64,000 bases of DNA from Lactobacillus huangpiensis (GCF_019972815.1 NZ_BPPA01000005.1:163449-227448); one strand, 5' to 3'. Shown: positions 36,324-45,253, numbered from the stretch's first letter. A program made the numbers and translations. Notes: a model not told the origin generated them from the letters alone.

Positions 36324-37052
36324 ATGAAAATTAATTTTAACGGGTCACTTGAATTTCAAAATAAACCGGATCCTGAACCACATGAAATTGACCTATCTTC
36401 ATTTACCAACATCACAATGGATCTTTATGCTTTTAGCATTGATATTCATTCTGGAACAAATTATCATGTAACGATTTGTGGTAATGACAAAGACTATGTA
36501 ACTGCTGAAGTTAAAGAACAAACTTTATTTATTAGTGAAAAAGGACATAATTCTAATAGTTTTACTTTCGAGCATTCTTTCAAAATAAATAAAATAATAG
36601 TTACTGTTCCAGAGGATGCATCGCTTAACACACTGCAAGCAAGTGAACATGCTGGAAGCGTCCTTTTATCTGACCTTAATATGCAACAGCTTAAATTGAA
36701 AAATGAAGCCGGTTCAACAAAATTGCTTAACGTTACTATAACTAAAGATGCAAAACTTAATCTAGAAGCAGGCAGTTTATCAATCAGCCACTGCAATATA
36801 AACCTAAAAGCAAAACTTTCTGCTGGTTCGGTTAAAATTGATAATTTGCAAGGAAAAAGTCAATTCGTACTCTCTAGCGGATCATTTAAAATGACTGACA
36901 ACAATAATATTAAGACTAGTTATGATTTATCTGCTAATATCGGGTCAATATATTTTCACGGTAATAGAGAAGGTCAGAGCTTTTATTGCCTAGGTGACGA
37001 TCAAAACCAGGTAACTGTTCAATGTGGAGTGGGATCAATCAAAATTGTATAA
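36324..37052 (+). CDS. Cytoplasmic-type DUF4097 protein (242 aa)
   Basis: This DUF4097 beta-repeat protein has no signal peptide or membrane helix. The repeat turns differ from the paralogues, with AG-S in place of GD: EHAGSVLL, EAGSTKL, EAGSLSI, SAGSVKI, SSGSFKM, VGSIKIV. It has its own promoter region sharing a 12-mer with padR. The AGS signature suggests a subfamily shift, perhaps changing which turn ligand is presented. Function is unknown. Confidence 0.7.
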   Translation: MKINFNGSLEFQNKPDPEPHEIDLSSFTNITMDLYAFSIDIHSGTNYHVTICGNDKDYVTAEVKEQTLFISEKGHNSNSFTFEHSFKINKIIVTVPEDASLNTLQASEHAGSVLLSDLNMQQLKLKNEAGSTKLLNVTITKDAKLNLEAGSLSISHCNINLKAKLSAGSVKIDNLQGKSQFVLSSGSFKMTDNNNIKTSYDLSANIGSIYFHGNREGQSFYCLGDDQNQVTVQCGVGSIKIV

Positions 37053-37096
37053 AAAAGTCTTACCTTAACCTATTCAGGCAAAGGTAAGACTTTTTT
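37051..37096. terminator. Bidirectional intrinsic terminator
   Basis: AAAAAAGTCTTACCTT pairs with AAGGTAAGACTTTTTT, a long perfect stem. It serves the DUF4097 gene and the convergent GntR gene. Confidence 0.9.
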
Positions 37097-37106
37097 GATG
37101 CAAAAA

Positions 37107-37826
37107 TTAGCGCTGAACATCAATTACAAAAGAATTAATGTCTCCTCTATATTTAGCAATTGAGTATTCAATTGGCTGTTCATCAGCCGTAAGACCCTGA
37201 GTATGAAAGTAAAATATCGGCTTATTGACTGCAATATTAAGCAAGTTGGAAGTAGTTTCATCTGCTTCCATTACTTCCAGCTTTCTGATTACCTGCGTTA
37301 CTTTTAAATGATATTTTTCAAGAGTACTATATAAAGAATCCTGGGCAAAATTATAATTAATCAGCTCGGGTATCCTTTGTTTGGGCACATAGGTTGTAAC
37401 CAGAACAATTGGCTGATCATTAGCATAGCGCAACCGTACTAGCTTAAAGACAGGTGCTTTTTCAGGCAACTTTAAATTTTTGCTTACTTCAGGTGTGGCT
37501 TTTTCTTCATCAAAATAAAGCAGATTGGTTTTAGGATAGATGCCTTTAGCACTCATTTCTTCGCTATAGCTTTCAATCAAATGGGTAAATTCCTGCTCGA
37601 TTTTAACCTTTTTAACTAGTGTACCTCGTTTACGACGCCGCTCTAAATAACCTTGATTAACCAGCAATGAGATTGCCTGACGCATTGTTGGCCGACTTAC
37701 CTGATATTTATCCGCTAATTCAGTTTCTGGAGGAATAATTGTATTTTGCGCATAAATGCCCGTTTGAATTTTATTCAAAAGATCGTTGGCAATTACTTGA
37801 TATTTAGGGAGTTCTTTTTTTACCAA
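37107..37826 (-). CDS. GntR/HutC-family transcriptional regulator
   Basis: This 239-residue regulator has an N-terminal GntR winged helix (IPPETELADKYQVSRPTMRQ, then LVNQGYLERRRKRGT) and a UTRA ligand domain (KAPVFKLVRLRYANDQPIVL, FHTQGLTADEQPIEYSIAKYR). The frame begins with TTG at 37826; a nearby ATG is out of frame. HutC-type members usually sense sugar phosphates. deoC is next to it, so deoxyribose or another PTS sugar is a possible effector. Confidence 0.85.
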   Translation of the reverse strand: MVKKELPKYQVIANDLLNKIQTGIYAQNTIIPPETELADKYQVSRPTMRQAISLLVNQGYLERRRKRGTLVKKVKIEQEFTHLIESYSEEMSAKGIYPKTNLLYFDEEKATPEVSKNLKLPEKAPVFKLVRLRYANDQPIVLVTTYVPKQRIPELINYNFAQDSLYSTLEKYHLKVTQVIRKLEVMEADETTSNLLNIAVNKPIFYFHTQGLTADEQPIEYSIAKYRGDINSFVIDVQR

Positions 37827-37884
37827 TTAGTCCCACCACTTTCATCTTACTAAATTATACCATTATAAGAATACTATACCATGC

Positions 37885-37934
37885 AAAAAACCGGTGTAAA
37901 GAGCTAAATAGCCCTTATTTACACTGGTTTTTTT
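37885..37934 (-). terminator. Intrinsic terminator of deoC
   Basis: AAAAAACCGGTGTAAA pairs with TTTACACTGGTTTTTT. T-runs are on both strands. It follows the deoC stop at 37957. Confidence 0.85.
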
Positions 37935-37956
37935 AACACTATTTTTTTATTCACAC

Positions 37957-38664
37957 TTAAATTTCAATTGAGTTGATGCCATCTTTTTCAAACCGCTGTT
38001 TAAGAGTTTCAATGATTTTTACACCTGAGCTAGTGCCTATTCGTTCTGCTCCAGCTGCGATCATTGCTAAAAAATCATCGGTATTGCGAATTCCGCCTGC
38101 AGCTTTGACTTTAACACCCGAGCCAACATTTTCTTTCATCAATTTTACATCTTCTACTGTTGCACCAGCTGTCCCAAAACCAGTTGATGTCTTGACAAAA
38201 TCAGGTTTTACTTCTTTTGCAATTAAAGCCAGCTGCTTAATTTCTGACTTAGACAAGTAGCATGTTTCAAAAATAACCTTACATGGAACATGGTGATCAC
38301 GGCAAAGATCAACCATCTGAGTCATTTCATCTTCAATATAAGACCAATTATGAGCTTTCACTTGCGTTAAGTTAACAACATAATCAATTTCATTGGCACC
38401 GTTTTGTAATGCATCTTTAGTTTCTGCCAACTTGCAAGCTACCGTTGTTTGACCCAAAGGAAAACTAATTGCAGCTCCTGTATCAATATCAGTCCCCTTT
38501 AACTGCTGGGCGCAAAATTCTGATTGGACTTCATTAATTGCTACCATCTTGAAATGATATTTTTTAGCTTCATCGCATAACTTTCTCATGTCGTCTTCAG
38601 TAGCATCCGCATGTAAGTTAGTATGATCAATTAATCGTGCAAAGTCATCAATTGTGTATTTCAT
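37957..38664 (-). CDS. deoC: Deoxyribose-phosphate aldolase
   Basis: DeoC splits 2-deoxyribose-5-phosphate into acetaldehyde and glyceraldehyde-3-phosphate. Signatures are the N-terminal [12 protein letters not shown], the Schiff-base Lys in [11 protein letters not shown], and the second Lys in VKAAGGIRN. The length of 235 residues is slightly longer than the 220 usual. ATG at 38664 follows AAGGAGA. It is transcribed alone and divergently from the PTS EIIA pseudogene. Confidence 0.95.
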   Translation of the reverse strand: MKYTIDDFARLIDHTNLHADATEDDMRKLCDEAKKYHFKMVAINEVQSEFCAQQLKGTDIDTGAAISFPLGQTTVACKLAETKDALQNGANEIDYVVNLTQVKAHNWSYIEDEMTQMVDLCRDHHVPCKVIFETCYLSKSEIKQLALIAKEVKPDFVKTSTGFGTAGATVEDVKLMKENVGSGVKVKAAGGIRNTDDFLAMIAAGAERIGTSSGVKIIETLKQRFEKDGINSIEI

Positions 38665-38826
38665 TGTTATTCTCCTTTTTGTAATTACATAAACTGATTT
38701 TAACCACAGAAAGCTTTAATGTCAACCGCTTACTTTTTTTATTTAAAATAGTGTTTTACTTATATAAAGCGATTACATATAATTGTGTTGTAAATTAATA
38801 TGTATTTACAAAAAGGAGTGGTTTTA

Positions 38827-39224
38827 GTGAAAATATTGTTAACTTCACACGGACATTTAGCACAAGGCATCGCTTCTGGTTTTGAATTTATTGCTGGCAA
38901 ATCGGATTATATCATGACACTTGAATTAGATGAAAGAGGAATTGGTTCATACCGTAATCGTCTTCAAGAGCTGCTTGACGGTGAAACAGAATCAGTCTTA
39001 ATTTTGGCAGATCTAAAAGGTGGAACTCCATACAATGAATCCTTTAAGTACTATTTAGCTCACACTGAAAAAACACGTGTAGTAAGTGTCTGAACTTACC
39101 CATGCTTTTAGAGCTTGTCCCCCAATTATCTGACAATACAACACTTGATGAAGCCGTACAGACAGTTTTACAGGCGGGAACAAACGGTATTGCTGTTGCT
39201 CAAGCCTTAGAGAAATGTTATTAA
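38827..39224 (+). pseudogene. PTS mannose-family EIIA, broken by a one-base deletion
   Basis: GTG at 38827 follows AAGGAG. The first 89 residues match mannose-class EIIA (MKILLTSHGHLAQGI with the phospho-His, then LADLKGGTPYNES), and the frame then stops at 39091-39093. In the next frame the protein carries on to TAA at 39224 with LPMLLELVPQLSDN, then TNGIAVAQALEKCY, the expected EIIA ending. The junction reads AGTGTCTGAAC where AGTGGTCTGAAC would restore VSGLNLPM. One missing G explains it. No EIIB, EIIC or EIID genes are nearby. Confidence 0.85.
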
Positions 39225-39288
39225 CTTTTTGTCCAAGTTTTTGGACTCAGTACATAAGTGTGCTCTTTTATATAAATTCATCTTTATA

Positions 39289-39306
39289 AGTAAGTAATTA
39301 CTTACT
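39289..39306. repeat. Perfect 18-base palindrome, operator-like
   Basis: AGTAAGTAATTACTTACT is a perfect palindrome in the gap between the EIIA pseudogene and the acyltransferase operon. Its form is that of TetR-family operators. No TetR gene lies in this window. The rest of the 258-base gap contains a small GTCCAA/TTGGAC hairpin at 39231-39246 and nothing else recognised. Confidence 0.7.
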
Positions 39307-39482
39307 ATAATAACTTTTATATGTGTGATTATCCACTTATGAAGAAAGCAAACCCTCCTATCAACCATAGAGAAATACATATCTAAGGTAAAAATTATGA
39401 CAAATAACCTATATGGCACCCTTTTTAATCTTGAGCAATTCATGATAAAATTACTTAATGACGTTATTGAAAGAAGGGTTCG

Positions 39483-40247
39483 ATGGGCAAGCGAAAATAC
39501 TTCTATCATCATTTAACAGATGATTTGGTGGTTAGCCTGAACCAAGATTATCAGTTACCAAATAGTTATGCTATTTTTCCGAAATCATTAGGTGGGAAAA
39601 TCTGGTCTAAGATTGTACGTCCTTTAGGACATTTAATTAGTATAGTCTATATTAATTTGATTCTGAGAGTACGAATAGTTGGCAAGGAAAAGTTGCAAGC
39701 TATAAACGATCAAGGGTATTTTATCTATGGTAATCATACCCAAACTTTTGGCGATGTGGTTTTACCACTTAGCATTATTCCTGCGAAAAACTATTATGCT
39801 ATTGCAGCACAATCAAATTGGGGCATCCCTGTTTTAGGAAAACTGGTTTTACCATATTTTGGACTTCCTGTTGGTCAAAACATAGAACAATCTGCAAAAT
39901 TGATTAAAGCAATCACTGCGGTTATTAAAGCAAAAAAGGTAGTTGTCATTTATCCTGAATCACATGTTTGGCCTTATTACACTAAAATCAGGCCTTTTCC
40001 AGTGAACAGCATGCATTTCCCTGTTGCACTTGACTCTGCCAGCTTTACTATGACTACAACATATTCTAAGCCTAGGTGGGGTAAGAAACCGCAAATAACG
40101 GTCTACATAGATGGGCCCTTCTTTCCAGATAATCATCTTACTAAAAAGCAGGCGCAAGAAAAGCTGCATAAGCAAGTTTATCAGACAATGCAAAAACGAG
40201 CCTTAACAAGTAATTTCGAATATTGCATTTATCAAAAAATAAATTAA
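39483..40247 (+). CDS. PlsC-like 1-acylglycerol-phosphate acyltransferase family protein
   Basis: The acyltransferase signature NHTQTFGD (NHxxxxD) lies near residue 82, with a later IYPESHVWPYY block. An amphipathic or membrane-associated helix precedes the motif (PLGHLISIVYINLILRVRI). The length is 254 residues. ATG at 39483 follows GAAGGG. It opens a four-gene operon with two GT8 glycosyltransferases and another acyltransferase. That setting suggests acylation of a glycolipid, not the standard phosphatidate pathway. Confidence 0.8.
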   Translation: MGKRKYFYHHLTDDLVVSLNQDYQLPNSYAIFPKSLGGKIWSKIVRPLGHLISIVYINLILRVRIVGKEKLQAINDQGYFIYGNHTQTFGDVVLPLSIIPAKNYYAIAAQSNWGIPVLGKLVLPYFGLPVGQNIEQSAKLIKAITAVIKAKKVVVIYPESHVWPYYTKIRPFPVNSMHFPVALDSASFTMTTTYSKPRWGKKPQITVYIDGPFFPDNHLTKKQAQEKLHKQVYQTMQKRALTSNFEYCIYQKIN

Positions 40248-40257
40248 GGAGTTCTCA

Positions 40258-41097
40258 ATGAATATTCTTTTTTGTGGCGATCACAACGCCGAAGATGGTA
40301 TTCTTATCGCTACGCTTTCATTAATAAAAAATAGTGGTGCAAAAGAACTCCATATCTACATTCTAACAATGTACACTCAGAGTTATCACAAGAAATTTAA
40401 GCCCTTCAGCAAACATGCAGCAGACTATTTAAAAGAACTTTTGGTAAAACAAAATCCTCAAAGTACGTTAAAATTAATGGACTGCACGGGACTATTCGTC
40501 AGAGAGCCTCTAATAGCTAACATGAGTACTCATTTTACTCCTTATGCTATGCTCAGGCTCTTCGCTGACGAAATACCACAGTTGCCAAATAAAATACTAT
40601 ACCTTGACGCTGATGTAATAGTCAGGCGAAGTCTCGTTAGTTTTTACCAACAAGATATAACTAATTACGAATTCGCCGGAGTCCTTGATTACTGGGGACG
40701 GTTCTTCTTTCACAACCTGCACGAGCATAAAGTTTTTGATTATATTAATTCCGGCGTGTTGCTGCTTAATCTCCCAGAAATTAGAAAAACTAAATTATTC
40801 GCTAGAATCAGGCACCTTCTGCAGACTAGAACCGTATTAATGCCTGATCAAACTGCAATTAACCGTTATGCCAGAAATAAGAAAATTGCCCCGCGTCGTT
40901 ATAATGAACAGTATAAATTGCAGTCGGACACAGTAATTCAGCATTTTACTACCAGTTTCCGTTTCTGGCCCGTGTTTCATACCTTGACAGTTAAGCCATG
41001 GGATGTTAAGCGGGTACATAAAGTACTAAAATTGCACGAATATGATGACATTCTGAATTACTATCTCAGTGTGAAAAGCAATTTAGTACAAAAATAA
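40258..41097 (+). CDS. Family 8 glycosyltransferase
   Basis: A GT-A-fold retaining glycosyltransferase is indicated by the DxD motif in ILYLDADVIV, the YINSGVLLLNL block, LMPDQTAIN, and the C-terminal VKPWDVKR. The length is 279 residues. AAGGAG precedes ATG at 40258. Family 8 enzymes use UDP-glucose or UDP-galactose. It shares an operon with a second GT8 and two acyltransferases, which points to a glycolipid or glycosylated envelope component. Confidence 0.88.
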   Translation: MNILFCGDHNAEDGILIATLSLIKNSGAKELHIYILTMYTQSYHKKFKPFSKHAADYLKELLVKQNPQSTLKLMDCTGLFVREPLIANMSTHFTPYAMLRLFADEIPQLPNKILYLDADVIVRRSLVSFYQQDITNYEFAGVLDYWGRFFFHNLHEHKVFDYINSGVLLLNLPEIRKTKLFARIRHLLQTRTVLMPDQTAINRYARNKKIAPRRYNEQYKLQSDTVIQHFTTSFRFWPVFHTLTVKPWDVKRVHKVLKLHEYDDILNYYLSVKSNLVQK

Positions 41098-41117
41098 TGT
41101 TTGGAGAAAATAAATAT

Positions 41118-42065
41118 ATGACAATTCCAGTTTTTTATGCAATTAGTGATGATTTTACAAAATACGCAGCAGTTTCACTGAACTCTTTAGTAAAGAATGC
41201 TGCTGAGGATAAAGATTATACTATCTATTTTTTAAGTCAGGACTTATCACCGCAGCACAAACAAGATTTATTAGAAATAGGCTCTTCTAATGTTCATGTT
41301 AAATTCTTTAAGATTAACGATGAAATAGTTGCACCAATTCAAAATCGTACTGAAAACTATTTACGAGCTGATTTCTTTACAATGTCCATTTTTTACCGCT
41401 TATTTATTCCAGATCTGTTTCCCCAATATGATAAGGCAATTTATATCGACAGTGACACAATCGTAAATGATGATATTGGTAAATTGTATGATACAGAACT
41501 TGGCAATAATCTCTTTGCAGCTTGTACTGATTCTTCCATTCAATTTGTAACAAAAATGGTTGCCTATATTAAAGAAGTATTAGTTCTTGATCCTAAAAAA
41601 TACATTAATTCCGGCATGCTGGTTTTAAACTGTAAAGCATTTCGCGATGAGAATTTTATTGATCATTTCATGCGTTTACTCAGTAAATATCATTTTGACT
41701 GTATTGCCCCAGATCAAGATTATTTAAACGAAATTGGCGATAAAAGAATTTTACATTTAGATCCCAAATGGGATGCAATGCCAAATGATAATACTGAACC
41801 TTTAACTAATCCCAGCTTGATTCATTACAACCTTTTCTTTAAACCATGGCATTTTAAAAACGTTCAATATGAAGAATATTTCTGGAAGAGCGCAAAAGAA
41901 ACCAAATTTTATAATGATCTGTTGACTGAACTAAATACATACACTGATGAGCAACGTGATGAAGACCGGCATAAATTAGATCATATGCTAGCTAAAGAAG
42001 ATAAAACTATTAATGACCCATACAACTGGGCTAATGTGAAAAAGCAAGGACCTGTCAGTTTATGA
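41118..42065 (+). CDS. Family 8 glycosyltransferase, second copy
   Basis: ATG at 41118 (MTIPVFYAISDDFTKYAAVS) follows GGAG; the longer frame from 41097 has none. Motifs are DSDTIV (DxD), YINSGMLVLNC, APDQDYLN and HYNLFFKPWH. The length is 315 residues. It differs enough from the first GT8 to add a different sugar or linkage. Its stop overlaps the next acyltransferase start by 4 bases (ATGA). Confidence 0.88.
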   Translation: MTIPVFYAISDDFTKYAAVSLNSLVKNAAEDKDYTIYFLSQDLSPQHKQDLLEIGSSNVHVKFFKINDEIVAPIQNRTENYLRADFFTMSIFYRLFIPDLFPQYDKAIYIDSDTIVNDDIGKLYDTELGNNLFAACTDSSIQFVTKMVAYIKEVLVLDPKKYINSGMLVLNCKAFRDENFIDHFMRLLSKYHFDCIAPDQDYLNEIGDKRILHLDPKWDAMPNDNTEPLTNPSLIHYNLFFKPWHFKNVQYEEYFWKSAKETKFYNDLLTELNTYTDEQRDEDRHKLDHMLAKEDKTINDPYNWANVKKQGPVSL

Positions 42066-42943
42066 TTATAGGCGACAATCGTGAACAAGTTATTCAAAAT
42101 ATTAAAGAAGCAGTTAATAGTGGCAAGTGGGATGCCAAAGTTGAAGTCGGTGATCCTGTTCTTTCTATAAAGGAAAGTAAAGAATTAGTCAATGCTTTTT
42201 GGCGAGAGCAAAAAACTTTTAAGGGAAAAATTAATAATCGGATTGGACATTTAATTTTCAACACTTTAATGCATATTTTTACATACTCCACTACATTTAC
42301 CGGTCTGGAAAATTTAGCTAATTTGCCACAAGGTGGAGCAATTATCACTGCTAATCATTTTAACCAAATTGACTCTTTACCCATTAAGCATTTAGCAAAT
42401 AAAACACACCATTCCTTAACTATTGCCATTGAGGACACCAACTTAAAATTACCCGGAATATTGTGCTACCTAATGAACTATGTTGGCACTATTCCTTTAA
42501 TAGAAACCCCTAGCTATGTCGGTAATGAATTTCCACGTCACCTGCATGATGCGTTAGAGAAAAATAGCTGGGTTTTAATTTATCCTGAACAGGAAATGTG
42601 GTGGAATTACCGCAAGCCCCGCGAATTAAAACGAGGCGCCTATTACTTTGCTGCCAAGCAAAATGTGCCGGTTATTTCAACTTTTATTGAAATTCAAATA
42701 ACTGACAAATTAGAAAAAGACCACCCTGATTTTTACCAAACTAAATATGTAGTTCACGTTTTGCCACCTATTTTCCCTGATGTTAAACTGAATGCCAATG
42801 AAAATTCTAAGCAGATGATGAAACACGATTACCAGCAAAAAGTAGCAGCCTATGAAAAGGCTTACCAGCGTGAATTAGATTCGGCTTTTACCCCCTGGGA
42901 TATTGCTGGCTGGCGTTTTAATTATCAAAAAAAATCAAAGTAA
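42062..42943 (+). CDS. PlsC-like acyltransferase, second copy
   Basis: The NHxxxxD motif is TANHFNQIDSLP near residue 98, followed by YVGTIPLIETP and IYPEQEMWWNYRKPRELKRG, typical of lysophospholipid acyltransferase folds. The length is 293 residues. It is translationally coupled to the second GT8. Together the four genes look like a complete pathway for an acylated glycolipid, possibly a lipoteichoic-acid anchor or a surface lipid; that is inference. Confidence 0.8.
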   Translation: MIIGDNREQVIQNIKEAVNSGKWDAKVEVGDPVLSIKESKELVNAFWREQKTFKGKINNRIGHLIFNTLMHIFTYSTTFTGLENLANLPQGGAIITANHFNQIDSLPIKHLANKTHHSLTIAIEDTNLKLPGILCYLMNYVGTIPLIETPSYVGNEFPRHLHDALEKNSWVLIYPEQEMWWNYRKPRELKRGAYYFAAKQNVPVISTFIEIQITDKLEKDHPDFYQTKYVVHVLPPIFPDVKLNANENSKQMMKHDYQQKVAAYEKAYQRELDSAFTPWDIAGWRFNYQKKSK

Positions 42944-43020
42944 AAGTTAGACTTGTTGATTCTTTGAGCTATAATATAGGTGACAATAAGTAAGTGTATT
43001 TGGAAAGGGGATATTTTCCA

Positions 43021-43251
43021 ATGGAGAAGTTTACAAAAGAATCTTTAGCAAAATATGATGGTAAAAATGGCAACCCAGCTTATGTCGCTATTAAAGGAGT
43101 TGTTTATGATGTCACTGGCAATCCACACTGGACTGATGGCGAACACCATGGCAATTTAGCTGGTCGTGACCTGACTGTTGCAATAGGACAATCACCTCAT
43201 GGTGAAAGTGTCTTAGGCAACCTGAAAAAAGTCGGTACCTACGAAGATTAA
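43021..43251 (+). CDS. Cytochrome b5-like heme/steroid-binding domain protein (76 aa)
   Basis: The protein begins FTKESLAKYDGKNGNPAYVA, followed by GVVYDVTGNPHW and AIGQSPHGESVL, the pattern of the Cyt-b5 domain. The canonical HPGG is replaced by GEHHGN, and the second His lies in QSPHG. Whether heme is bound is therefore uncertain. ATG at 43021 follows AAAGGGG. Cytochrome b5-like proteins are unusual in fermentative lactobacilli and might work in electron transfer. It is followed by a clear terminator. Confidence 0.82.
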   Translation: MEKFTKESLAKYDGKNGNPAYVAIKGVVYDVTGNPHWTDGEHHGNLAGRDLTVAIGQSPHGESVLGNLKKVGTYED

Positions 43252-43266
43252 TTAGATAATATAAAT

Positions 43267-43315
43267 AAAAAGAAAAGAATCAAGCAGCTAATAAACTGCT
43301 TGGTTCTTTTCTTTT
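43267..43315 (+). terminator. Intrinsic terminator
   Basis: AAAAGAAAAGAATCAAGCAG pairs with CTGCTTGGTTCTTTTCTTTT. It follows the cytochrome b5-like gene. Confidence 0.88.
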
Positions 43316-43417
43316 ACCTTTTTTGCCAATCTGATCTTAGTTTACTTTATTGCTCATTATTATACTGTAAATTGTTAGAAAAATAATGCACAATATTTGT
43401 CAAAGGAAGTGATGCTC

Positions 43418-43651
43418 ATGTTACAAATTCGACCTGTTTCAGAATTAAGAAATTACAATAAAGTCCTTGACAAAGTTAAAAAAGATAATCTAGTTTTTCT
43501 TACCAAAAACGGCTATGGCAAATTTGCGCTCATAGATATTGAGGACTATGATGAATTTACTACTGCTCTTGAGCTGGTAACTAAGCTGAAAAAAGCTGAA
43601 AAGTCAAAGCATTATAATTTTGATGAAATTAAAGGAAAACTATTCAGCTAA
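43418..43651 (+). CDS. Phd/YefM-family antitoxin
   Basis: The 77-residue protein has a Phd/YefM N-terminus (LQIRPVSELRNYNKVLDKVK, then LTKNGYGKFALIDIEDYDEF) and a helical C-terminus that would wrap the toxin. ATG at 43418 follows AAGGAAG. It overlaps the start of the toxin frame by one base (TAATG), the usual toxin-antitoxin coupling. The toxin itself appears broken. Confidence 0.83.
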   Translation: MLQIRPVSELRNYNKVLDKVKKDNLVFLTKNGYGKFALIDIEDYDEFTTALELVTKLKKAEKSKHYNFDEIKGKLFS

Positions 43652-43970
43652 TGTTCTCATTAAAATTATCTAGCCCGTCTAAAGAATATTTTGAAAACCT
43701 AAAAACATACTTATTGGCTAAGTTTGGTGAAAAAGTAAAAAAAGAAGTTTTGGCTAGGGAAGAAAAAAACTGGATAATTTAAAGTCATTTCCATATCTGG
43801 GCATTAAAGCTGCTAAGTTTTTTGAATTATTTGATGGTTGTTATGTTCTAATTGATAAATATGAATATATTTTTTGCCGTGTAGATAAAAAAGAAAAAAT
43901 AATTTATATCGAACTTATATTAAGTACCAAAGAAGACCTCATTAAAAAAATCCAAAATTACTTTCATTAA
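43651..43970 (+). pseudogene. RelE/ParE-family toxin, frameshifted at an A7 run
   Basis: The first frame reads MFSLKLSSPSKEYFENLKTY, then KKEVLAREEKNWII and a stop at 43782. After the seven-A run at 43763-43769 another frame continues with LDNLKSFPYLGI, then GCYVLIDKYEYIF, ending at TAA 43970 with STKEDLIKKIQNYFH. That is the expected toxin C-terminus. A one-base change in the A7 run rejoins it. It could be a pseudogene, a sequencing error, or slippage producing a full protein at low level. Confidence 0.78.
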
Positions 43971-43973
43971 TTA

Positions 43974-44003
43974 AGGCGCATCCTAAATGGACGCGCCTCT
44001 TTT
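43974..44003 (+). terminator. Intrinsic terminator of the toxin-antitoxin pair
   Basis: AGGCGC-TCC pairs with GGA-GCGCCT, followed by CTTTT. Confidence 0.7.
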
Positions 44004-44078
44004 GTAGTCTTAAACCACAATATTCCAATTTCTATTTAGTAAAAGCCAAAAAATCAATGATGAATTATTGAATTTTTA

Positions 44079-45104
44079 TTATTTCTCAGCCAATTTCGCT
44101 GCAGCTGCAATATTTTGCTGTGCGGGCAAGGGGATCCTTCCTAAACCATCAAGGCCAATATTTAATAAATAATTGATTCCCAAGCTGTTTAAATATTTAC
44201 GGTTGTGATAAATAGTTTCAGGGGACTTCCAATTTTGATCACGATAAGAAAAGCCCCAAGAATCATTAGTGGTACCGGCTGACTCATATAAACCATATGG
44301 TGAAGGTTTAAGGCCATTAAGTGAGTTAAAATTAATATCTTTTTGCTCCTTTTCTTTTTCATTTGGAATTTCATTATCGCCAAGGGAAACATAATCATAT
44401 TTGCCATTACCAAGACGTGAATTTATTAGGCAATTTGGTTGCAATTTTTTTACTGTCTCATAAATTTTCTGACTTTGGCTTGCAGTTAATGTCATTGGTA
44501 CATCAAACCAAGCAACAGCTATCTCCCCATAATTATTCATTATTTCCTTAATTTGGGGCAGAATTTTGTCTGTAAAGCATTGATTATAATTCTTATTTTT
44601 TTGAGGAAAGTCCCAGCTATTGTCCCAAGTAGTGCCAGAGGATTCAATATCATTTGAAAGGTAGCCTCCCCCATTTGGTTCATGCCAATCTAAGTCTTGG
44701 GAATAATAAAGACCCAGCTTTAAGTCGAATTTTTGGCAAGCTGCTGCAAGTTCACCGATTACATCCCGCTGAAATGGTGTTGCATCATACACATTATATG
44801 AATCTACTTGTGAATGGTACATTGCAAAGCCATCATGGTGTTTAGTTGTAACTACCAAATATTTCATACCACATTTTTTAGCAAATGCTACGATTTTTTC
44901 GGCATCAAAATATATTGGGTTAAAAGCGGTAGCAAGCTGGCGATACTTTGCAACAGGTATTTGCAATTTAGACTGAATCCATTCAGCGTAATTGCTTGCA
45001 GATTTTCCTTCATATTCACCAGCAAGAAGTGAATATAAACCCCAGTGAATCATCATGCCGTATTCAGCATTTTTAAACCATTCAATATTCTCGTTTGCAG
45101 TCAT
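44079..45104 (-). CDS. GH29 alpha-L-fucosidase (341 aa)
   Basis: Signatures of GH29 are WFKNAEYGMMIHWGLYS, AKKCGMKYLVVTTKHHDGFA and the nucleophile Asp in EIAVAWFDVPM. ATG at 45104 follows ATGGAGGAATGT; the longer frame from 45152 lacks a ribosome site. No signal peptide is present, so fucosidase action is cytoplasmic on imported fucosides. No fucose transporter is adjacent. The gene follows the aroD-like operon but is separated by a terminator, so it is independently transcribed. Confidence 0.87.
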   Translation of the reverse strand: MTANENIEWFKNAEYGMMIHWGLYSLLAGEYEGKSASNYAEWIQSKLQIPVAKYRQLATAFNPIYFDAEKIVAFAKKCGMKYLVVTTKHHDGFAMYHSQVDSYNVYDATPFQRDVIGELAAACQKFDLKLGLYYSQDLDWHEPNGGGYLSNDIESSGTTWDNSWDFPQKNKNYNQCFTDKILPQIKEIMNNYGEIAVAWFDVPMTLTASQSQKIYETVKKLQPNCLINSRLGNGKYDYVSLGDNEIPNEKEKEQKDINFNSLNGLKPSPYGLYESAGTTNDSWGFSYRDQNWKSPETIYHNRKYLNSLGINYLLNIGLDGLGRIPLPAQQNIAAAAKLAEK

Positions 45105-45193
45105 ACATTCCTCCATTACTAAACTTACGCTGGAAATACATAGTGTTGTCATTAAAGTTTAACACGTATTTTTCGTATAAATTTGATTTAACC

Positions 45194-45228
45194 AAAAAAG
45201 AGTTAGCCTTAATACTTAAAGCTAACTC
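45194..45228 (-). terminator. Terminator ending the MFS-reductase-aroE-aroD operon
   Basis: On the minus strand GAGTTAGC pairs with GCTAACTC and is followed by TTTTTT. Confidence 0.85.
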
Positions 45229-45253
45229 AAAATATCTATTATCTTAATAAAAT

